Source: Delphinus delphis
Taxonomy: Eukaryota > Chordata > Mammalia > Artiodactyla > Delphinidae
NCBI RefSeq assembly: GCF_949987515.2
Contig: NC_082689.1
Coordinates: 63,507,246-63,571,245, forward strand
DNA length: 64,000 nt
Direction of reading: 5' to 3'
The notes under the pieces were generated by a model. The model had not been told where the DNA came from, ran no database searches, and was given only the letters and a program-made list of their open reading frames with translations. Both the position numbers and the translations under genes were made by a program. This document shows, piece after piece, positions 22,229 to 34,439 of the stretch. Every line of letters begins with the position of its first letter. Positions within the stretch are counted from its first letter, which is position 1.

Positions 22229-22266
<38 letters not shown>
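22218..22266. repeat. (AT)n/(GT)n microsatellite inside the L1 3'UTR
   Basis: 'atatatatatgtgtgtgtat' followed by a long AT run. Confidence 0.9.
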
Positions 22267-22269
<3 letters not shown>

Positions 22270-22820
22270 TTTCTTTTCCCTTATAGGTTATTACAAAATA
22301 TTGAGTATAGTTCCCTGTGCTATATAGTAGGTCCTTTTTCTTTATCTATTTTATATATAGTAGTATGTACCTGTTAATCCCAAACTCCTAATTTATTCCT
22401 CTCCCCCTTCCCATTTGGTAACCATAAATTTGTTTTCTATGTCTATAAGTCTGTTTCTGTTTGGTAAATAAGTTCATTTGTATCATTTTTTTAGAGTCCA
22501 CATATAAGTGGTATCATATGATGTTTGTCTGACTTACTTCACTTAGTATGATAATTTCTAGGTCCATCCATGTTGCTGCAAATGGCAATATTTCATTCTT
22601 TTTTATGGCTGAGTAATATTCCATTGTACATATATACCACATCTTCTTTATCCATCCATCTGTCCATGGACACTTAGGTTGCTTCCATGTCTTGGCTGTT
22701 GTATAGTGCTGCAATGAACATTGGGGTGCATGTATCTTTTCAAATTAGAGTTTTCATTTTTTCTGGATATATGCCTAGGAATGGGATTGATGGATCGTAT
22801 GGTAACTCTATTTTCAGCTT

Positions 22821-22937
22821 TGTTTTGTTTTGTTTTGTTTGTTTGTTTTGTTTTTTGTGGTACGCGGGCCTCTCACTGTTGTGGCCTCTCCCGTCGCGGA
22901 GCACAGGCTCCGGACGCGCAGGCTCAGCGGCCAAGCC
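22821..22937 (-). mobile_element. 5'-truncated cetacean SINE, antisense, nested in L1
   Basis: Only the SINE 3' half is present ('gtggtacgcgggcctctcac' to 'caggctcagcggccaagc'), preceded by a (TTTTG)n tail. Perfect 13-bp TSDs 'ctattttcagctt' lie at 22808-22820 and 22938-22950, so truncation occurred at insertion. Confidence 0.9.
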
Positions 22938-22982
22938 CTATTTTCAGCTTTTTTAAGGAGACTCCATTCTGTTCTCCAGTCT

Positions 22983-23488
22983 TGTTGGACATCTCACTCA
23001 GGATCACCTGGCTTAAATCAACAAATCTTTCATCTTGCCAAAGACGCCCTTTGCAGTAGTGGAAGTTAACTATGCTACTATAGTCTTTATGCCATTTTTG
23101 TTTGGCTGTTGGACAACTCTGCCTTGAGGTGATATAATCTGCCTTCCTTGGTACCTCCTTGACAGTACCTGGTACATCCTTGTGTGATAAAGTTACCCCT
23201 GAGAGGATGTGCTACACTCTTGTCTCATTCTCTGAACCAGAGGCTCCAAGTCCTAGAGAGTGGTAATACAAACCAATATCCAAGATCTAGGGATCATCAT
23301 GGAGAAGAATAGACAACAGAGTCCAATGGTGATGTAACAACCCATTTGTGTCTCCAGTACATCCTCCACCCCCACCAAAGCTTGAGCAGAAATTTCAAGG
23401 TATGGCCATCCAGTACGCTGTAACATTTGGTTTCCAATTTCTATTTTCTTTCTTTGTTCACGCTTTGAGAGAGAGACCAACAGGCATT
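22983..23488. other. Unassigned stretch
   Basis: No recognised repeat or exon. Confidence 0.3.
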
Positions 23489-23502
23489 AAAATGTCAGAA
23501 AA

Positions 23503-23709
23503 GGGGCTTCCCTGGTGGCGCAGTGGTTGAGAGTCCGCCTGCCAATGCAGGGGACACGGGTTCGTGCCCCGGTCCGGGAGGATCCCACATGCCGTGGAGC
23601 GGCTGGGCCCATGAGCCATGGCCACTGAGCCTGCGCGTCCGGAGCCTGTGCTCCGCAACGGGAGAGGCCACAGCAGTGAGAGGCCCACGTACCGCAAAAA
23701 AAAAAAAAA
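23503..23709 (+). mobile_element. Cetacean tRNA-SINE, short form, sense
   Basis: Complete copy with A-tail. Perfect 14-bp TSDs 'aaaatgtcagaaaa' at 23489-23502 and 23710-23723. Confidence 0.96.
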
Positions 23710-23723
23710 AAAATGTCAGAAAA

Positions 23724-25049
23724 AAAGCAGGCAATGGGAGGAAAATGGAAAAAATAAGTAATCTTTGGTTTCAAGCTTGGCTGGACCTCTCCCCTGCTCT
23801 GCTGCCCTTAAGGAACAGACCTTGTAGCAGGTGTCAGAGGCATTCACCACCCACCTCAAGTCCTCACTCTCTAGATCCCTCAATCTGAAGGTCATTTTGT
23901 CTCATATTTCACTGAGAAATAGAGGCCAATGGTTTGAAAATCTTTCCTTTCCCCTCACCCTGCAAACCTCTCTCTATTTAGAAAAGTGTACCTCCGACTT
24001 TTCAAAGTTAAGCTCTCCTCCCATGCTCCTAACACCAGTCCCACCTACCTTCTTCCGTAACTCGCTCCATCAACTACCTTTATTTTTGTCTCCTATGTCT
24101 CTCAGGTTACAAATATGTTCAAGGGCACCATATCTTAAAGGCAAACCAACACATGAAAAGGCTTTTCTACCCCTAACCCACACACTGCCAGTTCACTTTT
24201 TTTCCCTTTGCACAGATTTGTTGAAAGGGTAAGGCTTCATGTACTGTCTGTACTTTCTCACCTCCCATTCACTCCCTGATGCAATATGGTGTCTTTGCTG
24301 AAACTGCTTCCCCCAGACCAATGTATTGGACATCTGGGTTTTTGTTGTTGTTGTTTGCTTGTTTGTTTGTTCTGACCGGCATTCCTGACCAGAGTTCCCC
24401 TGGTGGTCACAGTCAGAGGGGACATACACAGAAGCCAATGTAGACCTCTTGAGTTTCCTTCTTTGGAATCGGACACCTGAGCAGAGACACACTGAAGAAG
24501 ATGTGAGTGCTGAGCATCAGTTGGCATCACAGTGAAAAAAGTCCACCTGTTTTTTTGCTGCTCAGCACCTCAGGGCTCCTATATTTCCTGCCCTTCCTGA
24601 GACCTGGTATCTCAGCTCTTCATGAGACTGTGAGCTATACTGTATGCTGATAGCTCCCCTTTTCCTTTTTAAGTTACTGAAGGGGAAATGGGGAGTAAAG
24701 GCTAATAAGCATAGAGTTTCTTTCTTCCCTGAGATATCTTTCTCACCCATGTCCTAAGATGATGGGAATACAAGGGGTAAATCCCTGACATCAAAACTCC
24801 CTAGAAGTCCAATATTATAGAGCAAGTCATTAGCATGAATCCACCAGACACCACTTCCCCTGAGTTGTCTTACACAGGATTTTCCCTGCTAAAAGGGGCA
24901 TTCAGAGGTGGAGTGATGATAGTTGAAAAAAACAAAAGAAGTGCAACAGGGATGCTTATTAATTAGTTAGAAGAATAAAGAATCAAGTTGGCTTATCCTC
25001 AGTTCCAGGAGGCCTGGAGAGGAGCACACATAAAATCAGGTGGGCACAG
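23724..25049. other. Unassigned stretch, pyrimidine-rich left half
   Basis: About 23770-24310 is pyrimidine-rich and may be an old, highly diverged LINE, but I cannot place it. No exon is supported. Confidence 0.3.
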
Positions 25050-25285
25050 ATTCATGTTCTGGAAGATCCAGCTTTAAATCCCAGCTCCATTGCTTAATCT
25101 GGTTTTAGACTCCTTAACTTCTCGAAGCCTCAGTTTCTTTACCTGGAAAATGCAGGTAATAAACGTATCTACTGTGTAACGTTCTTATGAAGATGAAATG
25201 AGCTGTAAGAAATTTTAAATGGTTAGCAGAGCGTCTGTTAACCAGTGAGTGATCAATAAATGTAACTTGCTATGACTATGATTTT
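25050..25285 (+). mobile_element. MIR SINE, sense
   Basis: 'tttaaatcccagctccattg', 'agcctcagtttctttacctg', 'ggtaataaacgtatctactg', ending 'gtgagtgatcaataaatgta'. Confidence 0.8.
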
Positions 25286-25655
25286 TTTTCTAAATTCATG
25301 TATAATCTCGCTGGCTTGCCATGAATTAGGCCACAGTGGATGGTCATAAAGAAATATATTTTAACTGCTTTTTAAAATTATTTTAAAATCATCCTTAAGT
25401 TGCCCATAAGGAAAAAAGAATTGGCTTGATCCTTCAAGAAGAAAAGATAGATCTGAGCATTCAGTGATGATAGGTGAGCTTCCTAAGGAACGTAGCAACT
25501 TGGTTACTAGGGAATTTTTTTTTAACTGAGGAAGAAATGATTATGTGTTAACATATTTTAGATGTGTGTCATGTTTAGGAATCCTTACTGTTCAAGGAAG
25601 TCAAGTAAGGAGGGAGGCAGTTTCTCATTGCACAAAATGAGACAAAAAGAAAGTA

Positions 25656-25903
25656 CAATGGACCCTTGAATAATGAAAGGGTTAGGTATATCAATTCTCC
25701 CTGCAGTGGAAAATCCCTGGATAATTTAGTCAGCCTTCCTTATACGCGGTTCCTCCGTATCTGCGATTCCATATCCTTGGATTTAACCGACCTCAGATGG
25801 TGTAGTACTGCAGTATCTACTGTTGGAAAAAATCCGAGGGTTTTTTTCTCTCGGGGAAAGTGGCCCCACGCAGTTCAAATCCATGTTGTTCACTGGTCCA
25901 CTG
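25656..25903. mobile_element. Tigger2-like (pogo/Tc1-mariner) nonautonomous DNA element
   Basis: The left end 'caatggacccttgaataat' and the reverse complement of the right end 'cagtggaccagtgaacaac' form diverged terminal inverted repeats. TA dinucleotides flank both ends (25654-25655, 25904-25905), the target site of this superfamily. The length of about 248 bp leaves no room for a transposase. The family name is from memory. Confidence 0.65.
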
Positions 25904-25905
25904 TA

Positions 25906-26448
25906 TTGAACTGAGAGAGAAACTGAAGGTTACAATGGCAATTGACACTTCATCTAAAACTGCAAAGTAGACAGGTGAGTGCTATGTGGCTCAGTGCTAA
26001 ACCCAGAATATAACTTCAACAGTTTCCTAAAAGCAATAAGGAGTATGATAATTGAGTAGAGATTTATAACACTGGGACTTTAGTTCAATGATTTACAGGA
26101 CCTGTACCTAATGTTGTTCTCTGCTCATGTCCTTACAGCACAGCATTAAACAGGTTGCTTGAAAATTAAATAAGAGGACTAGGCCTTAGTACCTGTGTGA
26201 CCTTGGTTATATAAAGCGTGGCCATCTGTAAAGTTTAGCAACTAAAAACACCTGCCAAACTGACTTCGAAGAACTATTGGAAACATCAAAAGGAATAATT
26301 AATGTGAACACACTTTGCAAATGAAAAGGCAGGATACAAATGACTATCCTTGTGATTATGCGAAATCAAGTGGTTAGTAAATGGTTAAGCACTTTACATT
26401 TTATTTTAAAGGTACATTTTTATAGTGAAAACAGAATTGACTTCACCA
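25906..26448. other. Unassigned stretch
   Basis: No exon or recognised repeat. Confidence 0.35.
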
Positions 26449-26465
26449 TAAATTCATTTTTAAAA

Positions 26466-26793
26466 ATTAATTAATTAATTTTTTGCTGCCTCGGGTCTTC
26501 ATTGCTGCGCACGGGCTTTTCTCTAGTTGTAGTGAGCGGAGGTGCGCGGTCTTCTCATTGTGGTGGCTTCTCTTGTTGCGGAACACGGGCTCTAGGTGCG
26601 CGGGCTTCAATAGTTGTGGCACGCAGGCTAAGTAGTTGTGGCTCACAGGCTCTAGAGCACAGGCTCAGTAGTTGTGGTGCACGGGCTTAGTTGCTCCGTG
26701 GCATGTGGGAATCTTCAGGGACCAGGGCTCAAACCCGTGTTCCCTGCATTGGCAGGTGGGTTCTTAACCACTGCACCACCAGGGAAGTCCCTG
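26466..26793 (-). mobile_element. Cetartiodactyl tRNA-SINE, long form, antisense
   Basis: 'ttgctgcctcgggtcttcat' to 'gcaccaccagggaagtccc'. Flanks share 'taaattc(a)tttttaaa' (26449 and 26794). Confidence 0.92.
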
Positions 26794-26809
26794 TAAATTC
26801 TTTTTAAAT

Positions 26810-27381
26810 TAACAAAATATTTAAACTATGGGCTCCAGTGTTAGACACCACCTGGTGGCAGTTAAGAGTAATGCAAGTACATTGCTGAGCTGCAGCACAA
26901 ATGTCACAGAAAAATGTTAGGTGGAATGGGTACCGAGAAGTTCAAAGAAGGGCTTAGACTAAAATGAGCTGAAATGAGACTTGGCATGCTCAGGATTGAA
27001 GCTAGAAAATGGCTCTAGGGTTCGTGTGCTACAACCTGCAGCAGTGAAGCCACTGCTTGCCTCAGCTGTAACTAAATTAGGGGAAGAAAGTCAAGCCTCT
27101 TCTTTATCCTCGTCTTCCCACTGACCAGCACAATAGTGCTCAAAAAGTTTATTAAATGAAAAAAAGAAAAAGGAAATAATAAGGGAAGGGAAAGAGAAAG
27201 GGAGATAGAGAGGGAGGGAAAATCTTAAAGGAAACTCTGTAAACGAGCCCATTCTGTGTGTTTTTATTTTGTTAGCTTTTTTTCCCCTTCTTGTTGCCAT
27301 CTGGTTTCTTTTGAAAAATTCCAACTCTGTGTCAACTGAACTAAGTTAAAAGATGCTAAGTTGGGATGGATGAAAAGCAAT
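26810..27381. other. Unassigned stretch
   Basis: Purine-rich run at about 27160-27230; no exon or recognised repeat. Confidence 0.3.
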
Positions 27382-27392
27382 AGTATATCTTT

Positions 27393-27668
27393 TTGGAAAT
27401 TTTATTTTATTGAAGTATAGTTGATTTACAATGTTGTGTTAATTTCTACTGTACAACAAAGTGATTCATTTATACATATATATATATATATATACATTCT
27501 TTTCCATTATAGTTTATCACAGGATATTGAATATAGTTCCCTGTGTTATACAGTAGGATCTTGTTGTTTATCCATCCTATATATAATAGTTTGCATCTGC
27601 TAATGCCAAACTCACAATCCATCCCTCCCATACCTCCTCTCCCACTTGGCAACCACAAGTCTAGGAAC
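27393..27668 (-). mobile_element. L1 LINE 3' end, antisense, 5' truncated
   Basis: 'gaagtatagttgatttacaa' through 'gttccctgtgttatacagta' to 'acttggcaaccacaagtct'. The left TSD 'agtatatcttt' is at 27382-27392. Its partner is at 28014-28024, beyond a SINE that inserted at the right target duplication. Confidence 0.85.
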
Positions 27669-27682
27669 AGTATATATATATA

Positions 27683-28013
27683 TTTTTTGGCTGCGTTGGG
27701 TCTTCATTGCTGCATGCAGGCTTTCTCTAGTTGCAGTGAGTGGGGGCTACTCTTCATTGTGGTGCACGGGCTTCTCACTGAGGTGGCTTCTCTTGTTGTG
27801 GAGCACAGGCTCTAGGTGCTCAGGCTTCAGTAGTTGCAGCACGCGGGCCCAGGAGTTGCGGGGTGTGGGCTCTAGGGCATGCGGGCTTCAGTAGTTGTGG
27901 CGCACGGGCTTACTTGCTCCGCGGCATGTGGGATCTTCCCAGACCAGGACTCAAACCCGTGTCTCCTGAATTGGCAGGCAGATTCTTAACCACAGTGCCA
28001 CCGGGGAAGTCCC
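27683..28013 (-). mobile_element. Cetartiodactyl tRNA-SINE, long form, antisense, at an L1 edge
   Basis: 'ttggctgcgttgggtcttca' to 'gccaccggggaagtccc'. 'cagtatat' on both sides indicates insertion into the L1 target duplication. Confidence 0.9.
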
Positions 28014-28024
28014 AGTATATCTTT

Positions 28025-29003
28025 ATAGGCTCTTTGTGATGGAACAAATCTGCCCTGACCTGGAATGCTAGGAAGAGTCCATGAAGTAGGGCAAATACGA
28101 CCAAACATTGAGATAGTTTGTGGGAGTCAGCTAAGGTCACAGCTCAGCAGTTCCTTCTTGCCTAGATGATCTTCACAACACCAGCCCCCAAATGCAAGAG
28201 TAACTGCCCCAGTCTCGGTTGGTTGCTACCTGCCTTTTGGTGCTGGTATTCCCTAGCAGAAACAGGGAGATGTCTCCCTTTAAAGCCATAGTCTTTATGC
28301 TCTGGCCTTCCTCCATTTTCTCTTCTCTAGGTCTCTGCTCTGCTCCCAGTAACAGAGCGTACTCAGAACGTAACTTGTCCATGATTACTTTTCCCTGCAA
28401 TGTGAGAAAATTTGCAAACAAACTACTGACTACATCATACCAGCCTCACAGACAATCAAGAACTTGGGCTTCAATTACAGACTGAGCTGATAGAAATCTT
28501 CCAACCAGCTAGTTAACCCCAATCTTCCACGTAAAACTCATTTAATTTACATAATACTGTGAAGTAGGTACTATTATGACCCTCACTTTGTAGCCTATGA
28601 AAATAGGGACTCTTCCTTGATGAAGACTCTGAAGATATGTATTACTCCAAGGGTGATGTAATACAGAAACTAGAAAAAAAAATCATGAAACATTTATTAA
28701 AGTCCTAATAGGATGGTCAAAGTCATTGCTATTATGACGAGGGAGCAAAAATTCATAAAGGAAAGAAAAAGATGCAAAATAGGATGGCTGACTTTTTTTT
28801 TTTGGATAATGAATGCTAGGTTTTGAAAATGATATATATTGTCAAATTGTATCTCAAAGCACAGTAATAATCTATAGTCCTACACAAAAGTCCTAAGAAT
28901 GGTTATTTTATTTTGTTAGACATTGTGCATTTAAGAGTCTTTGCTACTTTAATACATAAGAAAATAATATTTAAGTAATTTTATGTCTTTGAATATCTTC
29001 TTT
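28025..29003. other. Unassigned stretch with a possible MIR scrap
   Basis: About 28530-28605 ('actcatttaatttacataat', 'ctgtgaagtaggtactatta') resembles antisense MIR. The rest is unassigned. Confidence 0.35.
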
Positions 29004-29081
29004 TTTTAGATTTTTATTGGAGTATAGTTGATTTACAATATTGTGTTAGTTTCAGGTGTGAAGCAAAGTGAATCAGTTTTT

Positions 29082-29127
<46 letters not shown>

Positions 29128-30267
29128 CATATATATATATATATGTATATATATCTCCATTCTTTTTCACATTCGTTTCCCATATAGGTTGTTATAGAAT
29201 ACTGAGTAGAGTTCCCTGTGCTATATATAGGTCCTTATTAGTTATCTATTTTATATATAGTAGTGTATATATGTTAATCCCAATCTCCTAATATATCACT
29301 TCCCCCCACGTTTCCCCTTTGGTAACGATGAGTTTGATTTCAAGATCTGTGAGTCTGTTTCTGTTTTGTAAATGAGTTCATTTGTATCATATTTTTTAGA
29401 TTCCACGTATAAGTGATATATGATATTTGACTTTCTCTGACTTCACTTAATATGATAATCTCTAGGTCCATTCATGTTGCTGCAAATGGCATTATTTTGT
29501 TCTTTTTTATGACTGAGTAATATTCCACTGTATATATGTACCACATCTTCTTTATCCATTCTTCTGTTGATAGACATTTAGGTTGCTTCCATGTCTTAGC
29601 TATTATAAATAGTGCTGCAATGAACATTGGGGTGCATGTATCTTTTCCAATTATGATTTTCTCCAGATATTTGCCCAGGAGTGGGATTTCTGGATCATAT
29701 GATAGTTTTATTTTTAGTTTTTAAGGAACCTCCATACTGTTCTCCATATTAGTTGTACCAGTTTACATTCCCACCAACAGTGTAGGAGGGTTTCCTTTTC
29801 TCCATATTCTCTCCAGCATTTATTGTTTGTAGATTTTTTGATGATGGCCGTTCTGACCCGTGTGAGGTGATACCTCATTGTAGTTTTGATTTGCATTTCT
29901 CTAATTAGTGATGTTGAGCATCTTTTTGGCCGTCTGTATGTCTTCTTTGGAGAAATGTCTGTTTAGATCTTCCTCCCATTTGTTGATTGGGTTGTTTGTT
30001 TTTTTGATATTGAGCTACGTGAGCTGTTTGTGTATTTTGGAAATTAATCCCTTGTCAGTTGCTTCGTTTGCAAATATTTTCTCCCATTCTCTGGGTTGTC
30101 TTTTTGTTTTGTTTATTGTTTGCTGTACAAAAGCTTTTAAGTTTAATTAGGTCCTATTTGTTTATTTATTTTCATTACTCTAGGAGGTGGATCATAAAGG
30201 ATACTGATATGATTTATGTCAGAGAGTGTTCTGCCTATGTTTTCCTCTAAGAGTTTTACAGTATCTG
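29004..30267 (-). mobile_element. L1 LINE 3' portion, antisense, about 1.26 kb
   Basis: From the left: 'gagtatagttgatttacaat' (3' terminus complement), an AT/GT microsatellite (29083-29156), 'gctgcaatgaacattggggt', and antisense ORF2 end. Minus-strand 29714-29896 translates to an L1 ORF2 C-terminal piece containing [20 protein letters not shown]. Truncated at about 30267. Confidence 0.92.
29083..29156. repeat. (AT)n(GT)n(AT)n microsatellite in the L1 3'UTR
   Basis: Compound dinucleotide run in the same 3'UTR position as in the L1 at 22.2 kb. Confidence 0.9.
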
Positions 30268-30527
30268 GCCTTATGAACATTTTCTTATATGTGGCTTCTT
30301 CTGTGTATTATCTATTGTGTCTTTTTATATTTACTAAGTTTTAATATTTAAATTATTTTATGATAAACATATTAACCTTTAAAAAGAAAACAAACATAAT
30401 AAAATGAATGCAGGTTGTTATTAATTACATTGTGCATTAGAAGCAGTAAGTATTATAGCACTTGAAACCATGAAATAGAAGAGAATCTTGAAAAGCCCAG
30501 TAGGAGTTCATACAAAAAGATAAAGAG

Positions 30528-30727
30528 GGCTTCCCTGGTGGCGCAGTGGTTGAGAGTCCGCCTGCCGATGCAGGGGACACGGGTTCTTGCCCCAGTCCGG
30601 GAAGATCCCATATGCCGCGGAGTGGCTGGGCCCGTGAGCCATGGCCACTGAGCCTGCGCATCCGGAGCCTGTGCTCCGCAACGGGAGAGGCCACAACAGT
30701 GAGAAGCCCGCATACTGCAAAAAAAAA
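30528..30727 (+). mobile_element. Cetacean tRNA-SINE, short form, sense
   Basis: Complete copy. Perfect 14-bp TSDs 'aaaaagataaagag' at 30514-30527 and 30728-30741. Confidence 0.96.
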
Positions 30728-30741
30728 AAAAAGATAAAGAG

Positions 30742-32340
30742 ATGAGAGATGTTGATCCCAAACAGGATAGAGAATGAAAATCAATCCTAAGAAGTATAGG
30801 TATTCCTATGGCTGGATTTGGCAATGGTGATAGGATGGGAGGAGCAGATGAGAAGACTTGATATAGAAGAAATAACTAAAGATGTATTTTAAGAAATCTG
30901 AGTTGAAATAAAAGGCTGGAATAATATTAAATAGGTGATTCTATTGTGCATCTAAATGTGAAACCCACTGATCTAATTACTTTGTGCAGTTTCTTCCACT
31001 TGGAGCACTCTATGAATTTAAATTCCAGCAATATATTTATATTTTATCACATCCTCTGCCTTTCTGTCCACACTCACTTTGGAGGGAGAATGGAGAAGAA
31101 GAGTTTCTACAGAATTTTTGTAATTTAGTGATTTCAAAATAACGTATGATCTCAATGGCTTCATAGAAAAAAAGTGTGACTTGATAAGAGGTCAAGTGAA
31201 TTTATGAATTTTTTTACACAAAGCTCTTTGAGGAATTTTTCCTATTAAAAGAAGCCATCATTTTAGAAAAAATTTTTTTAACCTTTTACTATCCTTGGAA
31301 TATACTTGCTTTAATTTTTTGTTTATGAGGGTGTTTTAAATTATGAAAATGAATAAATTAATGGACAGAAATAGCCCCAAATCCTCTCATGTTGATTAAT
31401 ATGAATGGGGTTGGGGGCAGAAGAAAGCAACTCAGAATGACACAGAGGGAGAAACTTTAGACTTTCAGGGGATTTTTCTGTTAAAATCTGACTAGGAACT
31501 GACTCTTCAAAGACTTTACAGCAACTTTCCCTGAAAACATAACCTTCCTTTTTAGGTTGCCTGTTTTTTAGAGGACTTTTTAGCCAAAGGTCAAGAGAGA
31601 ACTTCTTCTTAATGAGGGTCCAAATTAATTAAAATAGTTTGCTTTTATGTTTTGTTTTGATCAAAGTTGCTTACTCTCTTTTTAACATTATATTAAATTA
31701 TAATCAGATAGAATTCGCATTGTTTCCCCTTTTACAGGTGAAATTTCTCTCTCCTGAGTCCCTAGAGGCTCTTCTTCCTAGTCTCTCTCTCCCACTTTTC
31801 CTCCTGTCCCATCTCCCCAAGTTAGGAGAGACTGATAAAAAAAGGTTCACCAATTTGAAATGTTGGTGACATAACTTGGTCCCTCTTTTCTTCTTTGATG
31901 TTACTGGCCTCCCGACACACTGATGGCATTCAGGTATGACTTTCCTTTCTCATTTGGGGGCACTGGAAGAAGAATGTTCTCTACCTTCTAACAACGAAGT
32001 AGCAAGCATGCAACAATTTCTCTTGACCTCGCAAAAGACCAAGACTGAAGAACATCTTATGTTTTCATTCTCTTTCTCTTTGTTATAACTTATATAAATT
32101 ATCTCTTGGGAATGGAGTGCCCTAGGCCTTTCTCTTCCATTCTCTCTTAATAATAGTGTACCATTCTGAGTTTCCAGATGAAGAAAATATTATCAAATGA
32201 CAAATGGCTGTGAAGGCCCTTTGGCCAGATTGTCTAACGGTCCACTCATACACAGTCCCTGTAGGCTCTGACCTTTTAGAGTTTCCATTGTACTTTTAAT
32301 AACACTTTTTTTTTTCTTACTGGAGCACCTTTGATAGGCC
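30742..32340. other. Unassigned stretch
   Basis: AT-rich, no recognised repeat or exon. Confidence 0.35.
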
Positions 32341-32342
32341 TG

Positions 32343-32409
32343 ATGATGTATTATATTCTCTTTGGATGAGTTCCTAAGAGATGTGTCCATTATGGGAATT
32401 ACATGTTTC
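32343..32409. repeat. Dispersed 65-bp duplication, copy 1
   Basis: 'tgatgtattatattctcttt..ggatgagttcctaagagatg..tgtccattatggga' recurs almost identically at 33776-33842. Flanks are unrelated. Confidence 0.85.
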
Positions 32410-33775
32410 CTCCACCTGCACTTTAGGCCCATCGCATTCAGGACCACCTCTGACTTGAGCTGGAGGGATAAAGGGAAACCTTGCTGAGTTTCAAACTCCA
32501 CCCTCAGCTGCTGGTGCCCTCTGCCTAGATCTTCATTGTATAGTTCACAGACTTGGGCTTGGGATTTTGTTTCTCCTTGTCCAGAACTCCCAATTCCTTC
32601 ACTTGTCCTTCTTTCTAGGCCCTCCTCTGATAATCGAAGTACCCCATCCTTGCCACTGCCTTCCCCAGACTTGAAGTCAGAAGAGTAGTTGGATGGAGGT
32701 GTGCGTTTTCAGGGGTGGAAGAGTCATGAGGGAAGCCACCACTGTCTTTGAGCACATTTCCCCAAAGTGGCACATTTTCAACAATTTCTCCAAGTAAATA
32801 CGAACATGACTATTGTTAAGACTGAGAAATAAAGCCTTTAGAGAAGTGAATATAAGAATGAAACATGGTGATCAGACCATGAGTTGCATAGAGAAGGTGG
32901 TTTAAAGTTCAGCCCGCCCATCCATTTTGCACCCTACCATCATTCCACGAACCACCAGGCTCTATGCAGTGGCAGTTAGACCAGGCACAAGTCTCTGCTC
33001 TAAGCATCTTCCCTGCCTAGACTTACGGCATCTTCCTGCCTCTCCCTGATTTACGTCATCCTTTCTGAACTCAAACTTTCCATCCAGTTGACTTGTAATA
33101 TGTGCCATTTCTCCACTGGTCTTGCCAAAGTCCTGCTGTTGTTCCCCTTGACTTACAAGACACAGTCATTCTGGAATCTCAAGTGGGTTCCGCATGAGCA
33201 GAACTTAAAACAAAGGGAGAGGGGAGGGGGATGCCAAAAAAAATCCATTTGGGCCTGATCCCTTATTCACAAAGGGGCTCAATTGTAGATTTTTAGCCTT
33301 ATGCTCTATTGAGGTATTACATACAGAGATACTAACGGGGTTAAGAGACAAAGACATTTGTTGTAGAACTTTACATTTTTGTCCCTTCATTGGAACAGAC
33401 TTCCACAGTGCAGTATGAATTGATATTTTTTCATGATTTGTAGTTGTGATGAATAGCATAGTTGGATTTATGATAATTTATGTTAAAAGCACTATTGTTA
33501 ATTATAAACTTATTATATGTTTATGTACAGTTATTCTAAGTCTATCTTGTATTTCATCATTTTTTTAATATGCTGGAGCCTCAGAAAAATAGAAGTGACC
33601 CAAACCTCTCTTGCCCTCTGAGAGGCTCTACAATCCTATTAATATAATGACATGTGATGGATACTTGGTTGAATAGTCTACTACTGTTGTTCAGAGTTTG
33701 AAGTTATTGTGCACTGATGGAGCTCAAGAAGACTTTCTAGAGTGATGGACTCCATTCTTTCCTTCTTCTTTCCTG
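32410..33775. other. Unassigned stretch; possible old LINE scrap
   Basis: About 32930-33180 has L2-like pyrimidine-rich wording but no firm landmark. No exon supported. Confidence 0.3.
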
Positions 33776-33842
33776 ATGTATTATATTTTCTCTTTGGATG
33801 AGTTCTTAAGAGATGTGTCCATTATGGGACACATATGTTATG
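33776..33842. repeat. Dispersed 65-bp duplication, copy 2
   Basis: Same orientation as copy 1, about 1.43 kb away, with a TT insertion and a few substitutions. Confidence 0.85.
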
Positions 33843-34439
33843 GCTTCCTAGAGCTTTTCACCTTATTGGCATCTTACTCGGGAAGTGTGTAAATGTTCCT
33901 TAACAATGATGTCTTACCTAAGCCTCAAGGGACTTATGTGTCCTGCTTCATTTGTTATTTGTTATGCCTGTGCTCTGCCAGATGGAGTTGTTTGCCAGGG
34001 TGTAGGGAGAAGTCTCTGGGGATAACCTTTCTCCCACCTCTCTCTTTCCCTTCTAGCGCCTCCTCCTACCCCCACCATGGGAATCAGGTCCTTCTAAAAG
34101 AATTCAGGGAATTCTCGCAATGAACTTGGCTTTTGGACTTTCTCTTCTATTTTCCTTTCCATACCTAACCAGCAAGGTGACCCGATTCATTTCCTCAGAG
34201 ACCTTTAGAAAAGAAAATTCCAAAGACACTTTGGGCATTTGATCTGCATGTTTGCATTATGTAAGAAGGAATTTATAAGTACATCTTTAAAATTGTGCTT
34301 AATTTTGAGAGAGTCAAAGGAGAAAAATTACAAAGAGTAACATACCAGATATCTTATTCAGTCATTCTGAATTAAACATTGTCAATATTTCGTCTCATTG
34401 ACTCTCAGTTTTTTGTTTATTGGTTAGTTAAGGAATAAT
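33843..34439. other. Unassigned stretch
   Basis: No recognised repeat or exon. Confidence 0.35.

Larger units (their letters stand above)
22134..22982 (-). mobile_element. L1 LINE 3' end, antisense, 5' truncated, with nested SINE
   Basis: From the left: poly-T, 'gtatagttgatttacaatg' (complement of the L1 3' terminus), (AT)n, then 'ggctgagtaatattccattg' and 'gctgcaatgaacattggggt', the antisense end of ORF2/3'UTR. It stops at about 22982 after the nested SINE. Confidence 0.9.

Noticed and set aside
22687..23069. Overlapping plus-strand frames rich in Phe/Leu/Val
   Set aside because: Composite translation of antisense L1 tail and the truncated SINE.
25666..25914. 82-residue plus-strand frame
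   Set aside because: Lies within the Tigger-like element; it is not transposase.
28173..28421. 82-residue minus-strand frame containing KVIMDKLRSEYALLLGAEQR
   Set aside because: No domain recognised and no splice-site support. Length is within chance expectation. Kept only as unassigned sequence.
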